From assembly GCA_016906335.1 (NCBI GenBank), contig JADEYG010000005.1:78501-142500 (forward strand): a stretch of 64,000 bases of DNA, in the 5' to 3' direction. The notes beneath the pieces are model-generated. The model made no database searches, was not told the origin of the DNA, and was given only the letters and a program-made list of their open reading frames with translations. Both the position numbers and the translations under genes were made by a program. Source of the DNA: Novakomyces olei (lineage: Eukaryota > Ascomycota > Novakomycetes > Novakomycetales > Novakomycetaceae). Below are positions 9,578-20,939 of this stretch, one piece after another (within the stretch, counting starts at the first letter, position 1; each line of letters starts with the position of its first letter).

Positions 9578-12450
9578 ATGAGTGTAAAAGAGTCTAAACC
9601 GTCGAATTTGAATATTGCAGTCGTACCGCCGGCTGACAGAGGCAATCAATCGGATGACGATCTCTTGGTATCTAAAACATTTACTCGTCGCCGCTAACGC
9701 AGCAAGGCATCATTGGGCTATAAACCGGTAATCCGCAGTTACTTGATTTACCAATATTGCTTCTGATGCTTTACAGGTTCTTCATCGAACGTTCAATCTG
9801 TTTGAAAACTTTTCCACGTCTTTTGGTACCCCACACCCGACTATTATTCGTTTTTCAATTTTCTCGCCTTGATTGTGCGAAACGCGAGATATGTCCATTA
9901 TATTGTATCTTCCAAAATCATTATTGGTTTTTCTTGGGCTTTCACGTGCGTTCTTGGAAATCCTGAGCCCGATCCATTACTTCGCCGCTTCGGCAAGCAT
10001 TTGATTTTTTAATATTGCTTAGAAATTTGTCTGTCTTTATTTGAATTTGCTCGATAATATAATTCAAAACTATTATTAAATTTTAAGTTTTATTTTATTT
10101 TATTTTATTTTCCGATGCTTTACAAGTTCGAGCATGTGACGCCTCTTTTTCATTTTATACTAAATGTTTGATTTGGCAGTTTATCATTTTTGATATCAAT
10201 AACATCCATAACCGTCTTTTATTCTATCGCTTGAATTTTTTTAAGCTTATCATTCATTATTAATCGCCAGCTGCCTTATATTTTGTGGGTGGCGTCCGAG
10301 TAACTTTCTCCACTGGAATCGCAGCCGGTGGCCCATTGGCTTATTGGTATTTCGTCGTGGGTTTCAGCTTTATTCTAATAAAACGAGGACGAGTTACGTC
10401 GTTACGTGTTTTTTCACTTTTATTACAGCCGCCGTCGTAGCAGAAGCGTGTTCTGCGTCGCCAACAGCTGGCTCTATTTATTTATGGGCAGCAGAAGCGG
10501 GTGGACGGCGATTTGGTCGTCTTTTCGGGTTCGTCGTGGCGTGGTGGAGTACTACAGCCTGGACGACTTTTTGTGCTAGTAAGACATAGCAGAATCTTTT
10601 GTGAAGAAAAAAATTAGAGAAGATCAACAGGAATTGATTATTAAAATACATGAAATAATATGAGAAGGAAGAACGAAATGTAGTGTATGGTTTATTAAAC
10701 CTTGTGGAGGCAATACACAATCGGCTGTAAATTACATGCTCTCGGTACAAATACTTCACTTTTTTATTTATTCATATAATAGGAAATTGTCGTGTTTAAT
10801 CTCGATTTTCCGACGAATACGGACAATGTCAAATTCCGTGCCGTACAGTGGATCTGCACCGAGGTTATGCTCGCTCTTGCTGTTTTTTCAAATTTGATGC
10901 CACGTATGAATTTATATCTCTTTGCTTTGATTGTTATTAGAGGTTCAAACTTGGGATAAATCAATCTGAACTTTTATCGTTTGCATATATTTATTATTAC
11001 CGTTCTTTAAAACGTTCAATTCAACATTATCAGGCTACTTTTTAATATTACCTAATTGTTACAACAACTGATTTTCAGCGAGGCTATTTCGATACGTTTT
11101 CCTTTTCTCGACAGCCTGTGTGTTCCTCGACTTTTTCCTCAATCTAATATGGCTTCCCATTGGCGCGCATAGTACCTTGGGTCTACGTTCTGCCCATGAA
11201 GCCTTTTTAACCCAATACAACGGTACTGGAGCTAGTCCGGGCTGGAATTGGTGCCTTTCCTATTTGGCTACTGCTGGAATTCTTATAGGCTTTGATGCTT
11301 CTGGTCACGTTGCGGAGGAGACAAGAAACGCAGCTGTAAATGCCGCCAAGGGTATTTTTTGGAGTACCGTTGTCAGTGGTGTCCTCGGGTTTTGCGCCGT
11401 TATTCTTTTCCTCTTTACTATGGTAAAAGAACCAGATGTTTATTTGTTTGAATTATTTTCTGGCTTCTATTAATACTGTTCTAGCCTCCCATTGATGTTT
11501 TGTTTGCGTACGATGCACCACAGCCTTTTGTGCCCTTGTATGCCGCACTATTAGGTGAAGGTGGTCATATTATTATGAACATTTTGTCAATCGTTGCCTT
11601 ATGGCTGGTGAGTGTTCTCTTGTCTGTCTTATTCAACAGTGCTATTTCGTTGTGCTTTAAAAGCTCTCCTCTATTTTAAGCTACCACATATGTTTTCCTT
11701 ACTCCTTTAGTCTTTTAATATTTAGTTCTTTTCAAACTGTTTCCTTCCTTTTACCAATACTTATTCCGAGAATACGGCTATCGCTATAACAGCAGCCTCG
11801 CGATTAGTTTTTGCAGTTGCACGTGACGGCGTTTTACCGGGATCCAAATGGGTCGCGCGTGTTTCAGCGGCTGGTCAGCCTCGTAATGCTATTTTGGTCG
11901 TTTGGATTGCTGCATCAATAATTAGTTGTACTATTTTACCGTCTGCTGTGGCTTTCACGTCACTTGTTTCTGCTGCTGGGGTTCCCTCAGCGGCCGCCTA
12001 CGGCCTTATTAGCATTGGGAGATTATTCCTGGCTGATTCTAGCAGACTTGATGCTAAATGGTCGCTTGGACGGCTCAGCAAACCTTTTAATCTTATATCT
12101 ATTGTATGGAATGCCTGGGTCGTGGCTGTATTGTTCTCGCCCTATGCATTCCCCGTATCGGCCTCAACACTGAATTGTCCGTGGCTCTAAGCATTTACAA
12201 ATTTCACTTTGTGATTTAGTCTAAACTCACAATTTACAATTTACAGTTTAAAATTTAAAATTTTTTTTGTTTCACTTTTTGCGTGAGCAGGTTACAAATC
12301 GCAAAATTGCTAATTATAGATGCTCCTGTAATCATGGCAATTGTTACGATATTTGCTTTGATTTGCTGGATTTTTACACCAGCATCATCATGGCTACCAA
12401 AGGATCGATTGGCTGAGGTAGAACGCAATATCGAACGACGGGCTTGTTAG
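9578..12450 (+). CDS. Amino-acid/amine permease of the APC superfamily (GABA/choline-permease-like)
   Basis: Eleven exons (9578-9667, 9707-9727, 9777-9825, 10271-10346, 10388-10578, 10710-10744, 10783-10903, 11085-11422, 11485-11607, 11771-12176, 12320-12450) give 526 residues, all joins in phase. The spliced start reads [33 protein letters not shown] in pieces across four exons, the usual entrance of this fungal family. Conserved runs follow: GGVRVTFSTGIAAGGPLAYW, EACSASPTAGSIYLWAAEAG, GWNWCLSYLATAGILIGFDA (HVAEET follows) and NTAIAITAASRLVFAVARDG. About 12 membrane helices are expected. The family carries GABA, choline or amino acids across the plasma membrane. Two exons are very small (21 and 35 nt), and intron 3 is unusually long (445 nt). 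The acceptors of introns 1, 4 and 7 were chosen by phase and homology and are the least certain. Confidence 0.85.
9826..10270 (+). other. Unusually long intron 3 with a possible decayed exon duplicate
   Basis: Most introns here are 40-130 nt, but this one is 445. Inside it, 9974-10000, 10003-10021 and 10114-10129 echo 9677-9710, 9745-9762 and 9765-9780 in the same order. The last pair matches at 15 of 16 bases. This suggests a tandem duplication of exon 2 and its flanks that has since decayed. Confidence 0.35.
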
Positions 12451-13123
12451 CAGGAGCGAATGCTTTCGAGGCAGATGTCTTTGTTGCAATTAGTTCAATA
12501 AAATTAACTACTTGAGTCGTATAAAACAGACAGGATACCGTAATAAAAAAGTATATAGTAGGGACATGTGTCGGTCTCTTGTGTTAAATTTTTTATGGAA
12601 TTAAGATTTGTTCAAGACTCATGTCAGCACCTGTTTCAAGTAATCGAAGGACCCATATATTGTCTTGAATCTGCTACAATAATATTTAGAAAACCTGTTG
12701 CTGAATGGCTCACTTGTTCACGTAAAGAAGCATCATTGTAAGTACACATATCACTATTATATTACTTGAAACCTGATTCATTGCTTCGCAAGCAAAGGAC
12801 CTTTATATCATCAATATGCATTACATATTGTGTCGAAACTCCATTTTTCCAAGGTCAAGACTCTTTGTACAATGAATAGCTCAATTGTCGGGTTTAGTTG
12901 AATTTACTGAAAGGATTGCAGTTGACTCTAAATCTTACAAATAGCTTTACATCAAACAAGAAGGATGCTAATTGTACAAATTGATTCATCGTGTAATTTA
13001 AACACAAGTCAAAAGATATAACATTCTCAGAAATCTTAAGAGTAAAGATTTCGATAGTAAACCGACCGTCCTTCAAAATAACCCATCTTAATTCCATAGC
13101 CACTCCGCAAATATCTGTATTCT
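12451..13123. other. Convergent intergenic region between two permease genes
   Basis: 673 bases of AT-rich sequence between facing gene ends. I see no gene, strong repeat or RNA. Confidence 0.6.
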
Positions 13124-15288
13124 CTACTTTCGTCTAAGAACAAAATTGTATATTTCACGGAAAAATGATTTTTCCGGCTTGTCGATGAACATCGACTCGT
13201 ACTTGTCAATGGCGGGACGGTCCCAAACAAGATCAGCTTCGTGAGACTTTACGAACTTTGTCTTTTTCAATAGTTTCCAAAAAACGTAAAATATGGGGAA
13301 AACAAAACACATTAGGTAGAATGTGAAAAATGTGCCCGTATTCCATTGTCCCGGTAGAAATGTCGTGTAGCCATAAGTTCCGACGGTCAGCGTCATGAAA
13401 ATAGCACCAAATATTGCGGAATAAGGCTGGCACCAGCCTTTATACGGCAGTGTATTGCGATCATATCCTTGTGCCTTCATAGCACGGTAAAAGAAGAGAT
13501 AAGTTATACACATCGTTATATAATTGACAATCTGTGAAGCCTCCGTAAGATTTGATAGCCTTAAAGTTAGCAACCACGCGTGAACAGAATTATTTCTGTG
13601 AACTTACCAGGTGATTCCCTGTGACGCGCTGCTGCCGACACTCAAGAATGAAAGAAAAGAAAATGCCATTGTGAGCAGGAAACAAAAGACGGGTATTCCA
13701 TTGCGAGTACAGCGAAGAAAGATTCGAGGTGCCATCCCATCTTTGGCCAGAGCATACAGAACACGGGACGCTGCAAACACATACGTGTTCCCTGCTGAGA
13801 AAATACTCGTCACCAGTAGCGCATTTGTCAAGTCTGGAAGTCCCTTTATCTTCATGTTGGTCATAGCCACGACATAAGGCGAAGTGGCAGCATTTCCAGT
13901 GTTTCCATTGTTCAAGAGATTGTTTAAAGTTGGATCGTTGTACGGAACGACAATTCCAACACACAATGCACCACCGATAAAGAATATGCCAAAGCGCAAA
14001 TAAACGGTTTTAAATGCTCGCTTGATCGTCTTGCGGGCTGAAGAGTTAGACTCATTAGGAAATTATAAAATGACTATTGTAGACAAAGCGTCCAATCAAA
14101 TTGAAATCCAATTAGACGCATAAAAACCTTGTAAAATAATTAAATGCACGAGTCGAAAAAATGCTCGCTATTGAAAACTAAAAATATGTGAAGAAAATGA
14201 AGCTTACGATGCTGTGCTTCAGCTGCCACCATGGCAATGTACTCTGGACCAACGATTGTGAACGCGCCTGTAAAGTGAGTAAACCGATCTCAAAATTTTT
14301 AACTTACCTTCATACAAAGCGGCCAGGAATCCTTCAAATCGTCCCAAGGGGCCAGTAGCCATATACTCTGCAAAGGCGCCCGGATTATTCCAATATCGAA
14401 ATCCATAAGCGTCGTGCTGTGGGTTTCCACCAACCTAATTAGATGAGTAAAAGAGGATTTCAAAGGCGAAACCAAATATTGATCAAGCACGTGCTACTAT
14501 AGCCACAGCGTCATAGAAAATTACTCACCATCGTTACAAAAGTAAACATAAATACAATGCCGATAAGTATGACTTTGCCGCCCGAAAGCCAAAACTCTGC
14601 TTCGCCATACCATCCAACAGCAACAATATTCAATAATCTATGCGAAGATCAGTAAACTGCGGCCGTATATCCAGTATTAATTTGCTGACGAAAACACTTA
14701 CGCATAAAGGACAATGCAGGCAACACAAATCGCAGCAGGCGGAATATGCGAGCTCCAATAATCGAGAACAAGAATAAGGGCTCTGTTTTCAAACGTTAGC
14801 ACTAGGCCAAGTCATAAGCAAAGCACTTACGAGATCTCAAAGGGAATGAGAAAAGCGAGATAGACAAAAAAATTCCAGCCGACAGCAAACCCAAAAGCCG
14901 GATCAACCCATTTCGCAGCCATGCGAACAAAGGACCCGTTTACGGGCATGAAGCAAACCATTTCTGCCAAGGAATTGTTTACATTGGCTATGAAAAGGCA
15001 ATAACAGATCCATGAAATGAATAGTGATCCTGGTCCACCTTCCACGAGACCCCAAGCAATGCTAACAAACAAGGCTGTACCAATTGAACCGCCAATGGCA
15101 ATAAGCTGAATCTGACGGTTTGTCAGGTTGCGTTGCAAGTCTGTTTGCTCGGAAACAATAGCCGAGTCCAGATCTTCAATGTCGCCCTCCTGCACAGACC
15201 CATCCCCAGGCCTCTCGCTTTTGTTGGAGTCCTTGCTTCCAAGCTCTTGCAGCTTGTAGCCGGACACCAATTTCTCTGTGAAGCCCAT
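13124..15288 (-). CDS. Amino-acid permease, YAT family (Gap1/Dip5-like)
   Basis: Seven exons on the minus strand (15288-14831, 14782-14702, 14637-14529, 14434-14308, 14267-14208, 14037-13608, 13559-13124) give 566 residues. The protein has a hydrophilic N-terminus of about 60 residues, then NRQIQLIAIGGSIGTALFVS, the hallmark first helix of fungal amino-acid permeases. Later come EGAFTIVGPEYIAMVAAEAQ with PRKT, SAGNTYVFAASRVLYALAKDG, and YRAMKAQGYDRNTLPYKGW. The C-terminal tail (from about 520) is cytosolic and rich in lysine and acidic residues. The family imports L-amino acids by proton symport at the plasma membrane. Specificity cannot be read. Its promoter region, shared with the dioxygenase gene at 16651, is rich in GATAAG sites, which fits nitrogen-catabolite control. 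Confidence 0.93.
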
Positions 15289-16650
15289 TTCGCGGGGGTA
15301 AAGCGGTGGACAAGGCTTTCTTTGAAAGTGCTGGAATTTGACGATCTTTTTTGCCCCTTAAAGCAGCTTCATTTGTTAGTATAATCGAAGCGAAGAAAGT
15401 GGTTTATATAAGCGAGAGCCAATGACGACACCAAAGTAATTAACCCGTCAGACATAAACAAATAACAAATATTACTAGCAAGTAAAAAGAATATAGAAGA
15501 ATTAATCGCCGTGCATGTCAATCAAATAAGAGAAAATAGGCGACCAATACATACAGTCAGGGCCAAACCTGTTTGGCAATGTTTTTCGATAACGACAAGG
15601 AACGAACTTACCAGCAACGGGGCCAATGCAGACTCAAATTTTCCAATGACGGCTCAGCTGCACTGTTTATATAAGAATAAAATTATCCGAGCGCAGCTGG
15701 GTTCAACCTTGTAATTGATTTCAGCTTGAGACTCTCCAGAGATACGTCCAGCGGCCATTACGTACAGGCAGATACTATAAACAGGCGTATCTATTGGCTC
15801 GGATATATGAGACGCTTGATGTGCATTTAGCTGAATACTTATCAAGCAGGGTTCGTTCCATGATAGCGGGCCCATTGGCAAAGAGACATAATAAACATAA
15901 AAGATAAGATCTCATGGTGGTTTAACAACGGAATTTCAGTTGTTAAGGAATTCCTACGGATGATTAAGTTTCAGTAACCAAACAAGTAAAAGAATTATTA
16001 ATAAAACAATAGGGATAAGAAACGTTTATCATTAAAAGTATTACCATAGCATTACTTGCAAGAAATAAATAATCCGCAAAAGTAATCGGTGCCCGGAAAC
16101 CGATGACGCCGGGCAGATAAGAATACGAGGTGTCAGGCAGCATGGAATTTCATTCGACACGATTATGTAATATAAGCTAGACGGAAAAGGCAATAACTTG
16201 AGTACGCAGATAGGCGAAAAAAAAATAAGCGTATATGATTGGTAGACATTGCCGACCGCAAATAAATTGCCCTTTCCAAGAGGGAATTAATGTCAGGCAG
16301 ATAAGCTGTCGACTTTCCCGGCCAAACAAAAGCCGTCAAACACGTTGAAAGAACATGGATAAAGAAAAGTATAAAGTTCTGACAGAATGCCTTAAAAGGA
16401 GACAGCAGGGCGGACGAGACCGCCGTGCAAAATATAAGGGGCGGGGATTAGTTGTGTAAATGTAGTTTGTCGTACATTAATAATCACCATTGCCCACAAT
16501 ATTTTAACCATATTGCAAATATCGTCTCCCCACGTGACGGACACAGCCAGCCAATCTCGGCGGCGTCGCTTTACCTCGATTAGATACCGCCAAGTGGGTA
16601 CAGACCAACGTTAGCTATACCCCTCGTTTTGTCGTACACGGCACCCAACC
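15289..16650. other. Divergent promoter between YAT permease and 2OG oxygenase
   Basis: 1,362 bases without a gene. It holds five GATAAG-type sites, the decamer TGTCAGGCAG twice (16131-16140, 16291-16300) and a CGG-N3-CCG pair at 16094-16102 nested in an ATCGGT...ACCGAT inverted repeat. Confidence 0.55.
15838..16305. promoter_or_regulatory. Cluster of GATAAG sites (GATA-factor type)
   Basis: GATAAG or its complement occurs at 15838-15843, 15903-15908, 16014-16019, 16116-16121 and 16300-16305. In ascomycetes this is the core of AreA/Nit2/Gln3 GATA-factor sites, which activate genes for secondary nitrogen sources. The position between an amino-acid permease and an oxygenase gene fits that role. 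The assignment is inference. Confidence 0.45.
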
Positions 16651-17658
16651 ATGTTGGCAAGCAATGCAGTCGATACAGCCAGAATGCCGACAAGCGTACA
16701 GTTTGATGCAGAGCGCCATCTTGCCATCGAGCTGCCGAAGCATATCGATCGGCTCTCCGATTTGGGTCTCGCTCAGGAACAAGAACTTTCAGACTTTGGG
16801 GCGTGTGCGCCTTTCCCCGTATTCACTCGCGAGGCTGTAGAGCTTATGCGGAACGATATCCTGAGCAAACCGGTTCTGGACAACTGCGTTTTTTCGCGGC
16901 CGGCTGCTCCTTGCTTTGTCAGGGGTTATGCTGGACGGTACTCGAGCTTTATCCGCGATGCTTGGATGCACCCAAAAGTACTGGCAACGCTTTCCAGCAT
17001 TGTCGGCCGTGAAGTTGTGCCTGTGTGTGACTATGAGATCGGGCACACAAACATTCAGCTGGACAATTCCGGTCTGGACGGACTGGCGTCGATACCCACG
17101 GCAATCGACACCCGTCGGGCCGAAGCTAATGTGAGCGAGAGTGAAGTGGACACTGCCCATTCGTACGACAGCAAACCCGTACACGACTGGCACTATGATC
17201 AGGTGCAGTTTGTAGCGCTTTTAATGCTTTCAGACACGTCCAGCATGCGCGGAGGACATACGGCCATTCGCTGTGGAGACGGAAGTGTTCGCAATATTCC
17301 GTGCCCTGGGCTAGGCCAGGTAGTGATTATGCAGGGTGGCCGAATTATGCACGCTGCTACCCGGTCAACAGCCCTGCCGGGCACTATTGCGCCAGAGCGA
17401 ATTGTCAGTGTGACTTCTCTGCGCTTTAAGGACCCTAATCTTCCCGATACAACGAACTTGCAAACCGCTCGGGAAGTGGAGAACCTTCAGGAAGCTTGCC
17501 GTCAGTATGCGCTATACCGAACAGAGATAATGTGCCAGAGACTCCAGGCTGCCATCCTGGCAAACAACCTGCAGACAGCAGCATTCGATCGTCAAGCATT
17601 CGCTTCATACTTGAACGAACAGATTTCGTTCATGCAACATACGGCCGCGCAAATGTAG
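16651..17658 (+). CDS. Fe(II)/2-oxoglutarate-dependent oxygenase, fungal HWHYD-type
   Basis: One exon, 335 residues, ATG in a good context (CCAACCATG). The iron-binding core is HDWHYDQ, with His180 and Asp182 as the HxD pair and His234 in RIMHAATRS as the distal ligand. The arginine of the following PERIVSVTSLRFK region is placed to hold 2-oxoglutarate. The GGHTAIRCGDGS strand between them is typical of a widespread but poorly characterised fungal oxygenase family. It is not close to the PhyH enzyme at 206. There is no signal peptide. It converges with the FAD monooxygenase gene only 301 bases away, and the two may act on the same pathway. The substrate is unknown. An HxnY-like role is one possibility but is not shown by sequence. 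Confidence 0.85.
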   Translation: MLASNAVDTARMPTSVQFDAERHLAIELPKHIDRLSDLGLAQEQELSDFGACAPFPVFTREAVELMRNDILSKPVLDNCVFSRPAAPCFVRGYAGRYSSFIRDAWMHPKVLATLSSIVGREVVPVCDYEIGHTNIQLDNSGLDGLASIPTAIDTRRAEANVSESEVDTAHSYDSKPVHDWHYDQVQFVALLMLSDTSSMRGGHTAIRCGDGSVRNIPCPGLGQVVIMQGGRIMHAATRSTALPGTIAPERIVSVTSLRFKDPNLPDTTNLQTAREVENLQEACRQYALYRTEIMCQRLQAAILANNLQTAAFDRQAFASYLNEQISFMQHTAAQM

Positions 17659-17959
17659 CTGGCGCACGCACAAACTAGATGATGAGGGGAAAGAACCGAT
17701 TCATTGGCGGTACTCGATATCCCTGTTTTATAATGTATATTATTGGTTGTTTCTTTGTTTGTAGCGAGCTTGCGTCTTGCTCAAGTATTGTTTGTACTAC
17801 AGTTCAAAGCTATAATAGAGACTATGAATTCAAACTTAACTTTGCATAATAAATTTTGTTACTTTCCACTCGTTCGCTATAGATTGCTTTACTCCCCGAT
17901 TCAGGCAACGTCCTTAAATTGGGCAATTAGCCAACCTCTTGTTCTTTTGCTGCCTTTTT
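17659..17959. other. Convergent intergenic region
   Basis: 301 bases between the ends of the oxygenase and monooxygenase genes. I see nothing beyond AT-rich terminator-like sequence. Confidence 0.6.
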
Positions 17960-20031
17960 TCAGCATAAAATGTTTGTAAAATATTCGTCTAACAAAAAAC
18001 TGTCTATTCCACCACCAGATCCAACGAGACCATCTGGCCGTAAAATCACTATCCCGCCCTTGTCTATTGGAAAGCCAAACTTTTCGTGGGCTAAACTAGT
18101 AGTGTCGTAAAAAGTGTCCCCAAATGGATCCATCCCCAGAGTTTCGTAGGGCGAATATCCGGAAATTGCGCTTACTGTAATCCAACCCGCAGCGTTTTTA
18201 ACTTTTCCCAAATTTTTATTGCTCTCAAGATCGTGCTTTAACTGCAACAGTGATTCACGCGTGGACACCACGTTTCCCACAAAAACCAAAATCCAAAATT
18301 TGGCAAAGTTGCGCGTAATACGTTGAAGACGGATAACATGCCCTGTTCCAGGCACGCAAAGTTCCACATCAGCCGGCCGGCTTCCCGGAGGTTGCAGTCC
18401 TGCACTTGTCCCTCTTTTATTGACATCATTTGCGGGATAAGATATACCCAGCCCAGTGTTGAATGAAGCGGCTTTCTCAAAAATCTCTCCGAGTACGAGG
18501 TATGGGTCAGCATCCACATCGCCCTTGTACCACGAAGGCCACTTATGCGACATCAGTATTGAAATATCTCTGTCATAATCAATCAACTGCTGTACTGCCG
18601 TCATTCGCTCTGTTGAATACGTATCCAGAACGTTAGGTTTAGTGATATTTGCGATGTGCAGAGCAAGTTTCCAGCCTAAATTCACAGCATCATGAATACC
18701 CGTGTTTAGACCCTGTGCGGCTCCACTGCTGTGCGTATGAGCTGCGTCACCACAGAGAAAGACACGGTTCTTTGTAAATGTTGCGGCCTTTCTCTGGCCG
18801 ATTGAGTACCTGAGAACGATTAGCAGTTCATTCCAAGCTGAACACGAATTATTCAATCTGTTTTTATTCAATCTGTTTTTATTCAATCTGCTTTTATTCG
18901 GTCTATTTTTACAGTATTTTTTTAAATATTCTTTTGTCGCAAAGAGACTTACAGCGTCCACCAGTGAGTTTCTTTGAACGACACCTTGAACGGCTTCATG
19001 CACTCAATAGCTTCTTTTTCTGCTATTTCTTGTGTGATTCCGTGAGGATACTTTGAGGCAATTTCTGCGCTATAAGCATAACCGATTCGCGTTGCACCGT
19101 GATCCAGCGGCGCCCAAAGAACATTGCCATGAGTTTTGCTTTCAATGGCACTAGCAATTAGACAAGTCAAATCTAAAAGGTTTCTATAGTAATGCTCTAA
19201 TTACCCATAAGATCGGTTCAAGGGCATGTCGGTCTCCACTATTCCATCGATACGAACCCAAGCGTCACTCGTGGAATCGCCTTCAAACGGGATTCCGGCG
19301 TGTCTGCGGACAAAGCTTCGTCCGCCATCTGCTCCAACGAGATATTTGCTAAACTGTATCAGCCACCACACGCATTTCCGCATCTGACGGGTCCATTTGG
19401 AAACCAAAAATCCGCTTCTACTGCTCTCCTTACCTGTTCACACTGAACGTTTCTCCCGTACTCTTGACTTTAAAGCTCGCTTTCACGGAGTCGTTCACGT
19501 CTTGGAAATCAGTGCATTCCACTGACTGGAAATAATCTATTCCCATGCACCGTAGTTTTTCACGTAAAATTTCCTCAGTGTACATTTGACGAAGCACTAG
19601 CACAAAGTCATAGGTCGTGTCGGAAATATTCTCTATAAATGACCAGACTCTTCCGGGCAGCCTTCACGGATTAGCTGGTGCTGAAATATGAGATTCGCAT
19701 CTGAACGCAATCGCAAGACTAGGATAAAAAAATCAAACGGTTACGTATAGACGATGTCAACGTACACTCTTTCTCCGTCTTTGTAAGTTACGCTTGTTCG
19801 ACACGCAAAGCCGAGTTGGAGCATTGGCTCGATAAGATCTAATTGATCCAATAGTTCCAGAGTTCTTGGAAACAGGGCAATAGCTCTTCCGTATACGTCT
19901 TGCGTGCTTTTATCATACTGCTCCACAATACATACGCTGACTCCAAACCTTTTTAGCTGGTACGCAAGGAGCAAACCTACGGGACCTCCACCCACAATCA
20001 AAACATCGTAGCTTTCGGACTTGGGATACAT
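17960..20031 (-). CDS. FAD-dependent aromatic monooxygenase (phenol 2-monooxygenase-like)
   Basis: Five exons on the minus strand (20031-19745, 19661-19434, 19348-19205, 19150-18953, 18809-17960) give 568 residues. FAD and NADPH motifs are complete: VGGGPVGL (13-20), the DG motif GADGGRSFVRRH (177-188), and GDAAHTHSSGAAQGLNTGIH (306-325). The C-terminal 200 residues carry the thioredoxin-like domain of phenol hydroxylases, ending RPDGLVGSGGGIDSFLLDEY. The enzyme class hydroxylates an aromatic or heteroaromatic ring using O2 and NADPH in the cytosol. In Aspergillus a relative (HxnV) belongs to the nicotinate pathway, but other substrates are equally possible. The exon 1/2 join is the least certain because two other GT donors lie just upstream. 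Intron 4 holds a 15-nt tandem repeat. Confidence 0.9.
18851..18910 (-). repeat. 15-nt tandem repeat in a monooxygenase intron (4 copies)
   Basis: The unit ATTCAATCTGTTTTT is repeated at 18851, 18866, 18881 and 18896, the last two with small changes. The array fills much of intron 4 (18952-18810) and introduces no splice signal of its own. Confidence 0.8.
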
Positions 20032-20939
20032 CTCCAGTCTTGCTCGGTATTGCTTTACCGGTTTCTCGCAGAATATTGGTGCGAGCTTTATCGGTGTAAA
20101 AGAAGTAAAGTATTTCTAACAAGCTTTGCTCCTGGAATACTTTCGAGTCGAAATCCTTTAGGAAATTCAGTAAATTGGATTGTTTTCGTCTATTAGATAA
20201 AATGTCAATACCGCGTGTAACATTCGGCAATGTTTATTCCATTCAGTGAATTAGTTCCCAATAGAGAAACGTCTACCAAAAATTTGGATTTTGTTTTACA
20301 ATGTAAAGCGATGATATTGCCATATTTGCCTTTATATGGCTTTTATCCATCAATCGGCAAATATCATTATTCTTGAGGGTAAATATTATTCTATTAATTT
20401 TAAAGCGTTTGTCCTAAATTACGTTTTGTCGTCTTTTACAGCGATAGGAAACGTCCGACAGAATAAATTCGTACATATTAAAAGTCCACTATTTATAGCA
20501 CCCTTATCATATCCCACGTAAGATGTGGGGGCCAAATAGAGATTCCACAAGTACCGTTTCCGTACACGAAAACTATTTATCCGTCAAATTCTCGCGCGCC
20601 AAGTAAGCCAACCCACCGGTGTGAATAAATCCTCAAAGTAGAATACATTAATCGAAAAGATTTCGTATGTACTTGCGCATTGTTAATAGGTGCCTTAACT
20701 AGGTCAATATTAATATTTATGAACACATAGAATGGCCAAGCTATTATCATTATTGTCTAGTGTTATCGTTAAGCGTTGACATTAAAAGATTTTGTGCGGG
20801 GCGGGCGGCTATTATGAATACCCGCCCGTCCAATTTTCGTGTCTGATAACCCAATCTCACACTCTTAGTCCTCCTCTATTGCGAGACTGCTGAATTGACC
20901 AGCCTTGATTGTAGCACAGCCTTTTGATTTCCCGCGTCA
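20032..20939. other. Divergent promoter between FAD monooxygenase and DUF1989 fusion gene
   Basis: 908 bases. No gene, repeat array or strong zinc-cluster pair recognised. A GC-rich segment (about 20796-20832) precedes the fusion gene. Confidence 0.5.

Noticed and set aside
11041-11120. Apparent frameshift in the APC permease at the exon 7/8 join
   Set aside because: Using the CAG acceptor at 11080 breaks the frame, but the GAG acceptor four bases later (11084) restores it and gives the expected sequence. No frameshift is needed.
17960-19003. A 347-codon frame running through the monooxygenase intron with an NKNRL repeat
   Set aside because: The repeat part is intronic. The upstream exon is in a different frame, and only removal of 18952-18810 joins WWTL to YSIGQR as the family requires.
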